Of a DNA stretch of 64,000 bases, positions 24,394 to 37,185 are shown in pieces; position 1 is the stretch's first letter, and each line of letters starts with the position of its first letter. A model generated the notes under the pieces. The model ran no database searches, was not told where the DNA came from, and was given only the letters and a program-made list of their open reading frames with translations. Made by a program: the position numbers and the translations under genes. The DNA is from Microstegium vimineum (taxonomy: Eukaryota > Streptophyta > Magnoliopsida > Poales > Poaceae): assembly GCA_022036555.1 (NCBI GenBank), contig CM039131.1:39084075-39148074 (forward strand). Reading direction: 5' to 3'.

Positions 24394-24653
24394 TTGTCTG
24401 CTTACTCCTCCAAGGTCAGATGTTGACCAAGCAAAGATGTCTCCATTTTTGCTAAGGGTGGTGCGAAGTTATTCCTCTTCTTCTACTATTAGCTTCGCAC
24501 TGATTATGACCTTTCGGTCTGGTATCTCTTCTTGGAGTGGAATGGCCTTCGTTTCCTCGTGGCTTGTTAAGTCTGTCTTTTCCCCTGGCATGTCGGGTGG
24601 TGTTTCAGTTGCTACTGAATTTATGTTTCTTTGTGCCTTGTGAATGTTCCTTT

Positions 24654-24900
24654 CTATGTTTCTGGCTTCTTTCTGGCTTGCGCGGATTGTGATAACCCCG
24701 TGAAGGTGTTAACAAATAGTATATCAGGTGAGCTGCCCGTGTCTATCAGTATTCTGCTGATTTCCCAAGCTGCTATGTTTGCTTTGATTACCATTGCATC
24801 GGTGTGGGGATAGCTTTCTAGGCAGAGGTCTTCTTCTGAAAAGGTAATGGGGGTCTTCGACCAATCCGTGTGTCGTATTGGGCCTTTGACTGCAACGTTA
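24654..24900 (-). pseudogene. Tat-type Gypsy protease
   Basis: The aspartic protease motif ILIDTGSSPDILFVNTF lies on the minus strand around 24780-24720, between the gag zinc-binding region and RT as expected. It is an isolated piece of the interrupted polyprotein. Confidence 0.75.
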
Positions 24901-25583
24901 TTGACCAGCCTGTAGTGGTCTTTCTTTTGCCTTTTGGTTTGGAACTCCATGGCCGAGCCTCCGGCTATGGGTAATATCATCCCTATTGTTGGGAGAGGAT
25001 TGTGGGGGTTTAGTTGGTTTTCTGAGAGGGGCTCGGATTTTGGTGCCATTCCTTGGGTTGTTGGTTGTGTTTGAGGTGGTGGCGGAGGTAGTGCTTCGTA
25101 GTGGCGGTTCTGGCCTTGTGATTGGTGAGCTGTTTTGATAAATGTTATGTGGGGAGGCGGAGGATTGGGTACAAAGTTGTTTTGCGGTGGGTTTGGTGGA
25201 TTTGGTGTTCTCCATGCTGGCAAGAAGTTTGGGTAGTATGACACTGCTATCGTCGAAGGGTGTATTTGCGTTGAGTTCAGGCTTGGGTACACTGGGCAGT
25301 ACTGCTGCTGTTGGGACCATCCTTGCGTTGTATGGTTTACCTGCCTTGTTTGGCTCTGATTTTGCGGAGGTTGTTCTTGTCTCGCCTTCATTCTTTGTTG
25401 GGTTTCTTTTGCTTCTGGGCAATCTTTTGTTATGTGGCCTTTGTCTTTGCCGTGGAAGAAACACCATGGTTTGCGTGTTCTCTGGTCCTGGCTCTTGTTC
25501 CAAGGTTTGTTCTGGTCCTCCCTTCGACCGTCGTTCTTGCTTTGTTGCTGACTGGGCTGGTTTGGCTGGGGTTTCCCCTGACT

Positions 25584-26854
25584 TTACTGTTGCTCGTTGG
25601 ATACGTTGAAGACTTGTGCGGCCTGCGGTTGTTGCCAGCTGTTGTTGTTGTCATTTCTCTGTTGCCTTCGGTTTCCCTGAGGCTGGCTTTGGTTTTTCTG
25701 CTTATGCAGGTTCTGTTCTTCTAGTCTTCTTCTTAGGCCAGTGTCTGATCTGCAATATCTCTCGAACTCATTGTACAGACTACTTATGCTCGTAGGCTTT
25801 TCCCGTGCCAAGTGACCTGCGAAGGGTCCTATGCGAAGACCCTTGATTGCGGCTTCGATCGCGACCTCCTCTGGAACATCTGGTGCTTTAGCTTTGAGCT
25901 GAATGAACCGCTGAAAGTATTCTTTCAAGGGTTCCCCATGTGCTTGCTTGCACTGAAACAAGTCTGAAGAGGTCAAGGACTCGCTGGCGAAACCTTTGAA
26001 ATTTGCAATAATTTTGTCGCGGAGGTCTTCCCATGAATATATTATACTTGGTCAGAGCATGGAGTACCAGGCCAGTGCATCGCCCTCCGCTGCTATCACA
26101 AAGGATTTTGCTAGGACCGCTTCATTTCCTCCTGCGGAGGCTGCTGCTGCTTCAAAGCTCATGACAAACTATCTTGGGTCGGTCTTGCCGTTGAACTTTG
26201 GCAGTGTGATAGGTTTGTATGTCGGGGGCCAAGGCGTGTTTTGCAAGCCTTCCGACAATGGTGACTTTGGGTCGGTTCTCCATCGCTGGTGATTCAGGTT
26301 ATATGCGTTCAAGTTTAGTGTGTTCCCGATTGCTGGTCCGCTGGTCGGAGTTGGCATTTGGTATGTTCGGTTGTGGGTTGTTGTATTCCTCCGCCCTGGC
26401 TCTGTTGCATGCTTTGTATTTCGCCTTGCAAGAGTGCCAGCTGTTGACGCACCTCCGCTGCTTGCTGCGACAGCTACATTGCTCTCTGATTTGCTTGGTG
26501 CGCTGCGGCTAGGCGATCCCTTTGTTATTGTGCTCTTTTTAACTCTTGTTGTCTGTACAATGAGTTCCTGTGTTTGTTCATGGGGAGCTTGTTGATCTTC
26601 GTCATTGTTCTGAGGCGGTTCTTGAACTGGCGGAGGCTCAACTATAGGTTGAGTGGTTCTCGTAGCCCTGTTTCTTGTTCTTGGGGCCGCCTGCCATTCT
26701 GGCCGCGGAGGTTCAGCCGTTGCTCGCCGTGTGTTTGTTCTGGCTGCTCTTGGCCTTGTGTTGTTTGATGGCTCTGGCACATCATCTTCGAGCGTTCTGT
26801 CTGTTGTGGCGTAAGTGCTACGCACATTGCGACGAGGTCTCTAAGCTTTTTCAT
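25584..26854 (-). pseudogene. Tat-type Gypsy gag
   Basis: The N-terminal part (26854-26169) is Arg/Pro/Thr-rich and ends with ITLPKFNGKTDPR. That phrase is the usual entry to the retrotransposon gag domain, which continues at 25976-25584 with FQRFIQLKAKAPDVPEEVAIEA and a Gln/Asn-rich tail (one residue range quoted in part). The two pieces lie in different frames and are separated by stops, so the gene is broken. The weak cysteine-rich follow-on (25503-24898) is likely nucleocapsid. Confidence 0.75.
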
Positions 26855-26920
26855 TTAACCCTTCTTCGCCTAGCTCTTCTACCATTGCTCGCTTTGATGT
26901 CATCGTGGGCTTGACTTTGG

Positions 26921-26939
26921 CCAACCACGGTAGGCGCCA
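26921..26939 (-). other. Primer-binding site of the Tat element
   Basis: On the minus strand TGGCGCCTACCGTGGTTGG starts one base after the LTR end. TGGCGCC is the common Tat primer-binding start, matching the 3' end of tRNA-Asp-like tRNAs. The rest of the match was not checked. Confidence 0.7.
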
Positions 26940-26940
26940 T

Positions 26941-27706
26941 TGTTGGAAAAAGCCTTCTCCAAACAGGAAATGAGACCGCATGAAAATGGGGGACCTTCAG
27001 CGAGACTTCTGGTGTGCTGAGAGTCTTTGGCCGAAAGCCTCGACGAGTTACGGAGAGGGGACCTTCGCGGATGCCGAAGGGCCACTCGGGCGTGGCGGCG
27101 GTAAACAACGAGGTAACAAGAAACCCTAGAATTCAGGGATGTCGTCTCTCTTTATTACGGTGGGTGGTGACCCCCTTTTATAGTACACAGTTCGCAAGGT
27201 AATCACGGTTACATGAATGCCCTTCTACCTGCTCCGAAATATTCTGAAGGCCTCCGAACACCTTAGGGGCTTTTCGGGGATGCTGTTTTTGTCCGGGCCG
27301 GCTGGGTCGTGTCCCGGGTCGGTGGAGGCCCAACCGTTTAGGCCCAACAAGTTATCCGGGTCGCCTTCCTCGTCACGCTCCTCGACCTCCGGTACGCACG
27401 GCGGCAGCTTCGCTACTCCGGATGCCCCTTGAACCAGTCATCGAGCGAAGGTCTCAATGCTTCGCCCTTCATAGTACCTGCACATACAAGCGACACACAC
27501 TTTTTGGGGTTACCTTGGTGACCGGGATCAACCGGCGGCCTTCGCTCGTGAATGGTCGATGGTCTTCGCCGCGGCCGCCCCTACCCGCGCGGGGCCGAAG
27601 GGTGATTTGGCTTTTTGAGAGCGTGCTTCCAGGAAGAGGATATTGGGGGCCTTCGCCTTCATTGGTTTCGGCCAAAAGAGGGACCTTCGCGATCTCTGTC
27701 CCAACA
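26941..27706 (-). repeat. 5' LTR of the Tat element
   Basis: These 766 bp begin TGTTGGAAAAAGCC and end CCCAACA on the plus strand, so the LTR has perfect TGTTGG/CCAACA termini. A TATAAAAG box is on the minus strand at 27182-27175. The partner 3' LTR must lie to the left of the window, so neither age nor target duplication can be read. Confidence 0.8.
27175..27182 (-). promoter_or_regulatory. Putative TATA box of the Tat LTR
   Basis: TATAAAAG on the minus strand sits well inside the LTR, where a U3 promoter would be expected. Confidence 0.55.
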
Positions 27707-28435
27707 CCATTTGTCATTGATCCTACTGACTCTCGCAAAATTAGAAATGTTGCCCAACGGGAATTAATCGGAGCCGAACTCAGAAAAAACTCTCCCACGC
27801 GTACAGAGATAGTTCAAAGTGTCTAGAACACATGGTGTGTTTGCTTCACGTTTGAGAGTTGGCCAGACAGCCCAATCCTAGCTCCAGTAATGGAAGAGGC
27901 TTGTGTTTGGTTTGTTTGTATTAGTGAAGTCTGGCTTAGAGAGGATCACTTCTCCCTTCTGTGAAGGTGGTCTTTTAGCTAAAATCACCTCTTCTTCACC
28001 CCTTGTCCTTCATGCTCTCCTATGCGCGCATGTGAAGGTGAGTTCTTCGTGCTATCGACACCGGTAGAAGGTGTGTGTGGGCCACGTGCGTGGAGGCACA
28101 GATCCAAGGGCCGATGGTGCAACGGACCGAGGGTGTGGGCCGGGGTTGGAGACAAGCTCGACAAGGAAAGGCGAGGTGGAGGGTGGCGACTGGTGGTTGG
28201 AGGCGAGATGGAGGGCAGCGGTTGGTGGGTTAGAGAAGAGGTGGAGGGTGGATCCAGGGCGGCCGGCGATCGGCTTGGCGGAGGCATACACTAGGGTAGA
28301 GATGGAGGCGCAAGAGTAACGAGGGTGGAGACGGAGCACAGTGGATAGAGACGAGGTGGCGGGTGGCCCTAGGGATATCAACTAGGAATTCCCCGTCGAA
28401 GGATAGCTCATAATCCTCATCCCTATCCTCACAAA
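27707..28435. other. No gene seen
   Basis: This is unique-looking sequence right of the Tat LTR. Around 28020-28380 it is G-rich (GGTGGAGGGTGGCGACTGG and relatives) and opens long frames on both strands. None shows a domain or consistent codon pattern. Confidence 0.5.
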
Positions 28436-29736
28436 ACGTTCACGGAAGAGCTTTTTCTCCCATTAGTGTTCTTGCACGGGAACTTATCCCCTTAGGGAAT
28501 CCGTCCCTGTTAATGTAGCACTCAAAAGAGCAAAAAAAATCATATTACAAGAGGCATCTATTTTAAGATGTGGCTTGCTATTTATATTAGGTTATGTGTT
28601 GAGCTTTTTTGTTGATTTTTTACAAGGATTTTGATTGAATTTTAACATGCCAAGAGGCTAATTTAGAGTAAGACCGAGTTCACGAGCGAGAATATGGAGA
28701 ATGAGATGAAGGATGGCTCTTCATCCCTGGCCACCCAGAACCCAACAAGGACTAATTTTTCTCAGTTTCATTTCTCATGGGGATTAAATCCTTGATATGA
28801 AAATTTCTCACAGAAAAATCGAGGATTGACCCGTTACCGTTTCTAATGGAGCTCAAGGCAACAGCTGGCGGACCAGAGACAAGGTCAAGGGTTGAGAGCA
28901 AACGGTGATGGCATTTGGCGGATCTAGTAACAAAAATATAGTGGGAACCAACTTTCTACGATCTGAATAAAGATATACACAACTTAGAGGTTATGGCAAA
29001 TTAGATAACAAAGCATCTAAAATCCTCTTGAAAAAATAACAAATGATCTCGATTGCAAACAAATAGTCACTCAATCAATCACTTCTAAGTATGTTCGAAG
29101 CTTATGAGTGTAATAGATTAAGAAGAACTCTAGAAGCAAAGAAGCAACCATACGTCCATACATGTACACAGAGAGCACGGGCTGACCTGACCGCTAGGAC
29201 GCGACCTGCAGGTCTAAGATATCCCAGGTATATACAGAAAGTTTTTAGAAAATATAATATGTGCACTTTAGAAATTTTATTGTGCCAAGGGAGGGCACGA
29301 CCCTCTATAGCCTCAATATGGCAGAGCCACTGGATGAGGGCAGTCGGACGGTTTTTGATGAAATCGGCATCCTACATTTAAAAACCTTGCCTAAAAACTC
29401 CTCGGGGTTTGCTCAGGCTGGGTTGGATGTTGAAGCTACCAAGCAAACCTAAATTAGCTTCATTGCGTCTAGTCAGAAAGTATTTTTGCGTCTAGTCAGA
29501 AAGTATTTTTAACGAGTAAACAATATTTTTCACTCATAACAAATCGATATAAATATTTAGCATAAATCAAATCTTAGCAAGATGAATAGGGGGAAGGAGC
29601 TGAGGAGTCAAATGCGTACACCCTACTCAACGGCCAAGGTAACCCATGTGGGGGCCACGTATCATAAGCCTTTGTTCCCCTGGACCTATCTGCTCACAAA
29701 GTCGCACGGCCGGCCGGCCGGACTCAAATTCGGTGC
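28436..29736 (+). repeat. Duplicated segment, copy A
   Basis: It is colinear with 36852-39935 (copy B). Shared anchors include TATCCCCTYRRGNAAYCCGTCCCTGTTA at the start (degenerate), AAAGATATACACAACTT, AACAAATGATCTCGATTG, ATAATATGTGCACTTTA and, at the end, TATCTGCTCRCAAAGTCGCACGGCCG. Copy A lacks the MITEs present in copy B. Copy B leads directly into the coiled-coil gene at 40039. Copy A stops matching right after the CACGGCCG block, so it carries upstream sequence without the gene. A 23-bp tandem repeat (29464-29509) is private to copy A. Confidence 0.8.
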
Positions 29737-30735
29737 CTTTGCTCTGGCAAGGCACCACGTAACTTCCGGCCCTCTATCAACCGTTCAAAGAGAATCCAAC
29801 GGCCCTCACAAATTTTCAGCATATGTTTTATCTTTTCCCGTGAAAATGGGGAGAGGGAGTGACAACTCATCTGCGCGCGTGATGTGCTGATCTCCCGCGC
29901 GTTGTGCTCCTGGCGACCGCCGCGCTGGTCCCTCGCGCATCACGGCGGCAACCGCGCCGGCCTGCCACACGCCACGCTGGCCGTCGGCCGCCAGCTGCCA
30001 GGCCACTCTCCCCTGCGCTGTGCCGACCACTGCCCAAAGGAGTCGAGTCGTCCCGCGTGCTGTGCTTCCGGCGACCGCCGCGCTGGTACCGCCGCGCTGG
30101 TCCCTCGCTCACCACGGCGGCAGCCGCGCCGGCCGTCGGCCACCGGCTGTCGGGCCACTCTCCCCTGCGCTACACCGCCCACTGTCCGGAGGAGTCGAGT
30201 CGTCTCACAACCATCGATCTGAAGAGCCACGCCGCGTCAAGGACGAGGAGCACTGACCAAACCAACATCCTCCGTTGGGACACCTTCCAGGAGCACTGCG
30301 TTGCATGGACATCATCGAGGAGGACTGTCCTTGTGAGTTGCTTCACTGCCATCAGATTTAGAATAGAGCTCCTTTTTAAGTTTACTGTCCTGTCGGGCCA
30401 CTCTCCCCTGCGCTACACCGCCCACTGTCCGGAGGAGTCGAGTCGTCTCACAACCATCGATCTGAAGAGCCACGCCGCGTCAAGGACGAGGAGCACTGAC
30501 CAAACCAACATCCTCCGTTGGGACACCTTCCAGGAGCACTGCGTTGCATGGACATCATCGAGGAGGACTGTCCTTGTGAGTTGTTTCACTGCCATCAGAT
30601 TTAGAATAGAGCTCCTTTTTAAGTTTACTGTCAGGTTGTGATGCTATTGACATGATTTTGATTGGTTCGAAGGATGCAACTCTAGCATAGTCTCTCTGCT
30701 ATAACACCATTTTGAATGAGTTAATGTAGTATTGT
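29737..30735. repeat. GC-rich tandem-repeat block with a 243-bp near-perfect duplication
   Basis: Units of about 150 bp (TCCTGGCGACCGCCGCGCTGG...CCACTCTCCCCTGCGCT) recur from 29904. The stretch 30147-30389 is then repeated at 30390-30632 with one visible difference (CTTCAC versus TTTCAC). The duplication is 81 codons long, so a frame stays open through it. The composition and lack of any domain argue against a real protein. Confidence 0.7.
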
Positions 30736-32624
30736 TGAAAGATCTCTAAGTGTTTTGGATAATTGATGAAACCTAAGTACTAACCTAGATCTAAGTGTGA
30801 GTAGGTTTAGTACACCAAGGTGAAGTGAAGATGACAAGTGATGGAGCAAGGAGGAGGCTAAGGAGAAAGCAAATCAAAGGCTCACACTTGGAGAAGAAGA
30901 GAAGAGGAGGAGACCCTAAGAGCTATACAAGGCAAAGGTATAAGCTAGGGCCTTTTGGTTTAGTGATCAAGACACCTAGTGGGTGTGATCACATTTAGGA
31001 TAGATAACCGTACTATTAAGAGGGGAAAATAGTATGTGGTTACAACTATCGAGTGCCATTAGATTGATCATGATTGCATTGCATCTAAACCTAATGAACT
31101 ACCCTTGTAAAACTTGATAAAATATGCCAACACACTTCCACAAGTCAGTGAAACACTTGGTGGTGGCACATGAGATCAAGGGAAGAAAAGAGAAGGAGTT
31201 TCAGCTCAAGACAGAGGCGTCGGACCAATTGTGCTTGGAGCTCCGGACCATAGGAGGTGGTCCGACGGCTGCTCCCAGCACTGGCTGGCACACAGAGGAG
31301 CGTCAGACAGGTGGTTTGGTGTGCGTTGGACCATAGGCAAATGGTCCGGTGGCTTGGTCAAAGGAAAAGCAGAAGTCAAAGTGACCTCCGGACTAGATGG
31401 CATAGTCCGATGGCTTGGTCCGACGGTGAGGTCCGAAGCTCGGGTGCTCCCTGCGTGAAATATTCAAGGCACTGAAGAAGCGTCGGACCAGACAGCATGG
31501 TCCGGTGGACCAGTCCGACGGTGTGGTCCGAAGGCATGGTGCTTACTGCGTGGATTGTTGAAGCCAAGGGCAATTCGTCGGACGAGGCGTCGGACCAGAC
31601 CTCCGGACCAATGGAAGTGGTCCGACGGTGGCCAGTTCTGCGTGCCAACGGTCAAAATTCAAAGCGTCGGACCAGATGCTATGGTCCGACGGTGATGACA
31701 AGTGGTCCGACGGTCACGTTTTCAAAAGCCCAAGTGCATAACGGCTAGCTCCTTTGAGGGGGCTATAAAAGGGTGTGTGGCGGTTCAAGGCAGCTCTCTT
31801 GCACACCTGGACATTGCATACTCATTGTGAGCTTGTGACACACACTCCCACTCATCTCATCATTGATTGATTATCGTTTTGAGAGATTTGAGTGCATCAA
31901 GTGCATTGCATGAAGTGAGTTCATCTTAGTGGTACTTGGGAGTTGATACCGCTGCTAGTTTCTTGTTACTCTTGGTGATTGCCATCACCTAGACGGTTGG
32001 AGCAAGCGGTGTGGATTCGAGAAGCTTGGTGATTGTGCTTCGTCGACCACAAGTGGTGATTGTAAGGGGTTCTTGTGCCTTCCCCGCGGGAGATCGCAAA
32101 GGTAACTCTAGTGGATTGCTTGTGTCTTTGAGTGCCCTCATCTTGTGTTGGTTGTGCGGCACCCGGTGACGGGTTTGGCGTGTGACGCCAATTAGCGCGT
32201 GAAACTCCAAGTGAGTGAGCCGACACAACGAGGATGTAGCTAGTTGGCAAACTAGTGAACCTCGGGTGAAAAATCAAGTGTCAACCTCTTGTTCTTCATT
32301 GTGATTGGTTGAGTTGCTTGGAGTTCTCTTGATTGGCTCATTACCTCGACACGGCAGTAAAATCACTCCTCCCATCTTTGCTTTCCCTTATTCATACTTG
32401 TTTTAGTATATTAGGTTGTGCTTGTGAGCTACTAGAATTGTGTAGGCCTTGAGTGATCCTAGAGCTATATTAGGATAGAAATTGTTGTTAGGAGGCTTCG
32501 CATCCCTTAGTAGGCTAGTGCAAGTCAAGCTTCGCCTCATTGCTATCTAACTTGTTGTTGAGATTGTTTTTAGTTTTCGATTTAGGCTATTCACCCCTCT
32601 CTAGCCTTGGATTAGGACCTTTCA
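30736..32624 (+). repeat. 5' LTR of Copia-2
   Basis: It begins TGAAAGATCTC and ends GGACCTTTCA. A TATAAAAG box lies at 31764-31771. Between 31220 and 31730 it holds many TGGTCCGACGGT and GTCGGACCAG units, which are partly inverted copies of one another. Confidence 0.88.
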
Positions 32625-32626
32625 AG

Positions 32627-32636
32627 TGGTATCAGA
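32627..32636 (+). other. Primer-binding site of Copia-2
   Basis: TGGTATCAGA follows the 5' LTR by two bases and matches the initiator tRNA-Met complement. Confidence 0.8.
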
Positions 32637-32681
32637 TCTTGGACACCGTTGATTTGAGGCTTAACAACCTACGATGTGATC

Positions 32682-34692
32682 ATGGCTCATATCAACAACA
32701 TGAAGAAGCCACCCAAGTTTGATGGCACAAACTATGGCTATTGGAAAGTCAAGATGATCGCTCATATCAAGTCAATTAGCCAGAAGGTTTGGCTTGTGGT
32801 GGACAAGACGTTTGAAGTGGCAAATGAGGAAGCTCCCACAACGGTCGAAGAAGAGAAGTTGCAACACAATGACATTGCTCTTAGTGCTATTCATGAGGCT
32901 CTTGGTGAGAAGGTGTTTGAGCAAATCAAGAATCTTAAGAGTGCTCATGAGGCTTGGAAGAATCTTGAAGAATCATTTGAAGGCACATAAGCCGTCAAGG
33001 GGGCCAAGGCGTACATTCTCAAGGAGAAGTTTGCAAGTTTCAAGATGAAGGATGATGAAAATGTGCTGGAGATGTTTCATAGGCTCCAAGTATTGGTCAA
33101 TGATTTCACAGCTCTTGGTGAGAAGGTTGAGGACAAGGACTTCTCTCACAAGTTCTTAAGGTGTCTTCCTCCCCGGTTTGACACTCTTGTGACCTTGATT
33201 GTGAGAGGAGGTTTGAACACCGTGACACCCAATCAAGTCTTGGGAGATGTGATGACCGAAGATGCTTACCGGGACAACAAAGAAGATGTGAAGAAGGAAG
33301 ACAAGAAGGATGAGAAGAAGAATAGCTTGGCATTCAAAGCCACTTCATCACACAAGAGCAAAGGCAAGAGCAAGATTGAAGAATCTAGTGAAAGTGAAGA
33401 CCAAAGTGCTAGTGATGTTGATGAGGAAGAGATAGCTCTCTTTGTAAATAAATTTGGAAGATTCATGAAGAAGAAGGGCTATGGTGCAAGAAGAAAGAGG
33501 ACTTCCACCAAGAACTATGATGAACCAAGGAAGTGTTTCAAGTGTGGAAGCTTTGATCATCTCATTGCTCATTGTCCATACAATAGTGACAAGGATGATG
33601 ATGATCACAAGAAGAGAGGCAAGAAAGAGAAGAATACCACCTTTCACAAGAAGAAGAAGAAGGGTTACTCTCACATAGTGACTTGGGATAGTGATTCTTC
33701 TTCATGTGATGATGAAGATCAAGAAAAGAAGACCACTACCAAGAAGAAGGCTTTTGCTAGCATTGCAATGAGGGACAAGATCTCTCTATTTGACACTCCA
33801 TCATCATGCTTCATGGCTAAGTCCACTAAGGTACTTTCTCATGATGAGAGTGAGAGTGAGAGCGATAGTGATAGTGAGGAGCCCTCAAAGGAGGAACTCA
33901 TGGACATGCTTGAACAAGCTAAGGAATACATTGACAAGAAGAGGAAGGAATGCAAGGAATTGCGCAAGACCAATGAGGTTCTTGAGCAAAACCTTGATGA
34001 GGTCGTAGCATCTCATGAGAGGCTAATGGAAGCCCATGAGGAGCTAGTGAAGTCTCACACTAAGCTTCAAAGAGCTCATTCCTCCCTCCTTGATCAAAGT
34101 AAGAAGGAGATTGTTCAAACATGTGATATGGGAGTTACTTGTGATATTCTTGATGAATCTTTTTATACTCCTATCATTGTTGCTCCCACTAACCCTCTTG
34201 TAGCACTACTACTTCTACTTTATCTACTAGTGATGGTTTCACTTGTGATGCCTCACTAATGGTGGAAAATGAAACCCTTAAGAAGGAGGTTACAAAGCTC
34301 AATCACTCCTTAGCTAAGGCTTATGGAGGTGAGGACCGCTTGCTTATGTGCTTGGGTAGCCAAAGAGCATCTCTCTACAAAGAGGGATTGGGCTATACCC
34401 CCAAGAAAGGCAAGGCCACTTTTGCCCCTCACAAGACTCGTTTTGTGAAGGACACTAGTAGGTATTGCAAGAGTTGCAAGCAAGTTGGTCACTTAGAGCA
34501 AAGTTGTATGAACAAGAAGGCCAACCAAGAAGTATCCTGCCAAGTTGCATGAACAAGTAGGGTACTAAAAGATTTCATGCCAAGTTTGTTGGTGCACCAT
34601 GGATGACTACTAAGAAGTCCATTTGGGTACCAAAATCCTTGGTAACTAATCTTGGAGGACCCAAGCAAGTTTGGGTACCTAAAAATAATTGA
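32682..34692 (+). pseudogene. gag of Copia-2 (one stop, one frameshift)
   Basis: It starts at an ATG followed by PPKFDGTNYGYWK. A TAA at 32988-32990 replaces the CAA expected from Copia-1. The same frame continues with the zinc knuckle CFKCGSFDHLIAHC and a coiled coil up to about 34195. There one T is missing relative to Copia-1 (CCCTCTTG versus CCCTTCTTG) and the frame shifts. A second cysteine motif, CKSCKQVGHLEQSC, follows near 34470. The region ends at TGA 34690-34692. Confidence 0.88.
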
Positions 34693-34704
34693 TCTCTCTT
34701 GTAG

Positions 34705-36107
34705 GTCAATTACAAAGTCGGAGGGAGGCATTGGGTGCTTGATAGTGGGTGCACTCAACACATGACCGGTGATGGAAGGATGTTCAACTCAATCAACCAA
34801 GATAGTGACCATGGATTTGATAGTATCACATTTGGTGACAATGGCAAAGGCAAGGTGAAAGGGCTTGGAAAAATTGCTATCTCCAATGATCTTAGCATTA
34901 GCAATGTGCTTCTAGTGGAAAGGCTTGAGTTCAATCTATTGTCGGTTGCCCAATTGTGTGATCTCAGTTTTAAGTGTATCTTTGGTGTTGAGGATGTGGA
35001 AATCATTAGTGTGGATGGCTCTAACATGGTCTTCAAAGGATTTAGATATGAGAATCTCTATCTTATGGATTTCAATGCTAGTGAGACCCAACTCTCAACA
35101 TGTCTCATCACAAAATCTAGCATGGGTTGGCTATGGCATAGAAGGCTTGGACATATTGGCATGAAGCAATTGAACAAGCTAGTCAAGCATGATCTAGTAA
35201 AGGGTTTGAAGGATGTCACATTTGAGAAGGACAAGCTTTGTAGTTCATGTCAAGCCGGAAAGTATGTTGGCAACACTCATCCAAAGAAGAGCATCATGAG
35301 TACAAGCAAAGCTTTTGAGTTATTGCATATGGATCTCTTTGGGCCAACAACATATACAAGCATTGGTGGCAATAAGTATGGATTTGTGATAGTGAATGAC
35401 TTCACAAGATACACATGGGTATTCTTCTTGAGTGACAAGAGTGACACATTTGATATCTTCAAGAGGTGCCATAATGAGTTTGAAACAACTATCAAGAGAG
35501 TTAGAAGTGATAATGGGAGTGAGTTCAAGAACACAAGAATTAATGAACTTTGTGATGACTTTGGGATCAACCATCAATTTTCTCCAAAGTACACTCCTCA
35601 ATCCAATGGGATAGTTGAAAGGAAGAATAGAACCTTGATTGACATGGCAAGATCAATGATAAGTGAGTACAATGTTAGTCATTCCTTTTGGGCTGAAGTT
35701 ATCAATATGGCTTGCTACTCTAGTAACCGTCTCTATTGTCATGGAATGCTTGAGAAGACTCCATATGAACTCTTGAATGGAAGAAAGCCAAATATTGCAT
35801 ACTTTAAAGTGTTTGGGTGCAAGTGCTATATCTTGAAGAAGGGTACAAGGCTAAGCAAGTTTGAGAAGAAATGTGATGAAGGATTCTTACTTAGTTACTC
35901 TACATCTAGCAAGGCTTATAGAGTGTGGAACTCATCTAGTGGAATTCTTGAGGAAGTACATGATGTGGAATTTGATGAAACTCAAGGTTCTCAAGATGAA
36001 CAAGAAAACTTGGATGGTGTGAGAGGTGACAAGTTGGTCAATGCAATGAAATATATGGATATTGGTGATATTAGACCAAGAAAAATCCAAGATGAAGATG
36101 AAGATCA
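34705..36107 (+). pseudogene. pol of Copia-2, truncated after integrase
   Basis: The protease motif DSGCTQHMTG (34741) is followed by the integrase zinc motif (LWHRRLGHIG...CSSCQAGK) and an integrase core with VNDFTRYTW, RSDNGSEF and NGIVERKNR. It runs to the conserved DIRPRK region and then departs from the family after GATGAAGATCAAG. It has no internal stop over this stretch and is in better shape than Copia-1 pol, but the missing half makes it inactive. Confidence 0.9.
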
Positions 36108-36851
36108 AGTAATCATTCTATGTTGCTTTCTATAGGAACGTGGTCTAAACACGTCTTTGGTGATGCATATAGCCTAAAATAGCTACTGCTTAGGCATTCA
36201 TCTGTTTCTGATCCTCTACTTATGTCAATTATACGTGGTTGGTTCCGGTTCTAATAGCACATGGTGGATTAGATTAGACCTATGATTTTACAAGTCAACA
36301 CACTTGAAGATGCTTTATTTTTACACATATATGTAAAAGCTTCCTAAATTGAGACCCGACCATTACCACAAAAGGTATAAGAGTTTCTAGAGTTATTCAG
36401 ATTCTATATTTGCAAATACCTGACATGTGCACATTGAAAGATGATACTCCACAAAAGGTATAAGAGTATCTAAATTGCTTAAATACTTGCCAAGAATGGT
36501 TTCTCTTTACGATTGTGTAAACGTCTACTGATTATTTTTCGCTTTTATACTTACAATTTTCTATTCGTGCTTCTAATTCAGTTAGACCAGACTTGCATCT
36601 AACACAGGCCATGCTATCTTGCTTTCCTTATGTTTACTGCCGAAACATCATAATTGTATAATATTTTTATGCAATATAGTTTATATACCAAATAATCGGG
36701 TATGTCGTGCCCACTCATGACGCATTACCACGTAAAGAGCCAACTAGCTAAGCAACAGACAAAAACAACAGAGGGTCTGAAGAAGCAGACATCCTGCGTA
36801 GTCGAAGCATTCACGCATAAAGCAGTAACAGGCGCGGCCGAGCGCGCCTAC
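36108..36851. other. No gene seen
   Basis: This AT-rich sequence follows the truncated Copia. A short duplication built on CCACAAAAGGTATAAGAG occurs near 36366 and 36451. Nothing else was recognised. Confidence 0.45.
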
Positions 36852-37185
36852 CGTCCTAGTATCCTTGCACAAGGAATTTATCCCCTCGAGCAACCCGTCC
36901 CTGTTACAAAATGCAGCATTTAAAAGAGCAAAAGGTTCATATTATAAGAGGCATCTATTTTAGGATGTAGCTTGCTATTTATACTAGGTTATAGTTGAGT
37001 TTTTTGGTTGAATTTTAACATGACAAGAGGTTAATTTATAGTAAGAACTTTCGAGTAAAAACGAGTTCGCGAGGTAGGAATACGGGAACGGGCTGTTAAA
37101 ACCAAATGCGGGGAATGAAGGATCAGAAGGTGAGAGTAGTTAGGGGACCAATTTTCTACAATCTAAATAAAGATATACACAACTT

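Larger units (their letters stand above)
30736..36107 (+). mobile_element. Truncated SIRE-like Copia retrotransposon (Copia-2)
   Basis: The 5' LTR (30736-32624), primer-binding site, gag and the first half of pol (protease and integrase) are present. Similarity ends abruptly at about 36107, just after the integrase C-terminal region, so RT, RNase H and the 3' LTR are missing. It is a close relative of Copia-1, with the same domain sequences and clearly diverged DNA. No target duplication can be defined because the right end is lost. Confidence 0.9.

Noticed and set aside
27151..27156. AATAAA on the minus strand as polyadenylation signal of the Tat LTR
   Set aside because: It lies only about 20 bases after the TATA box, too close to be the end of the R region.
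29904..30641. Long open frame of 245 residues
   Set aside because: It is produced by GC-rich tandem repeats whose unit length is divisible by three. It has no domain, and other frames are also open.
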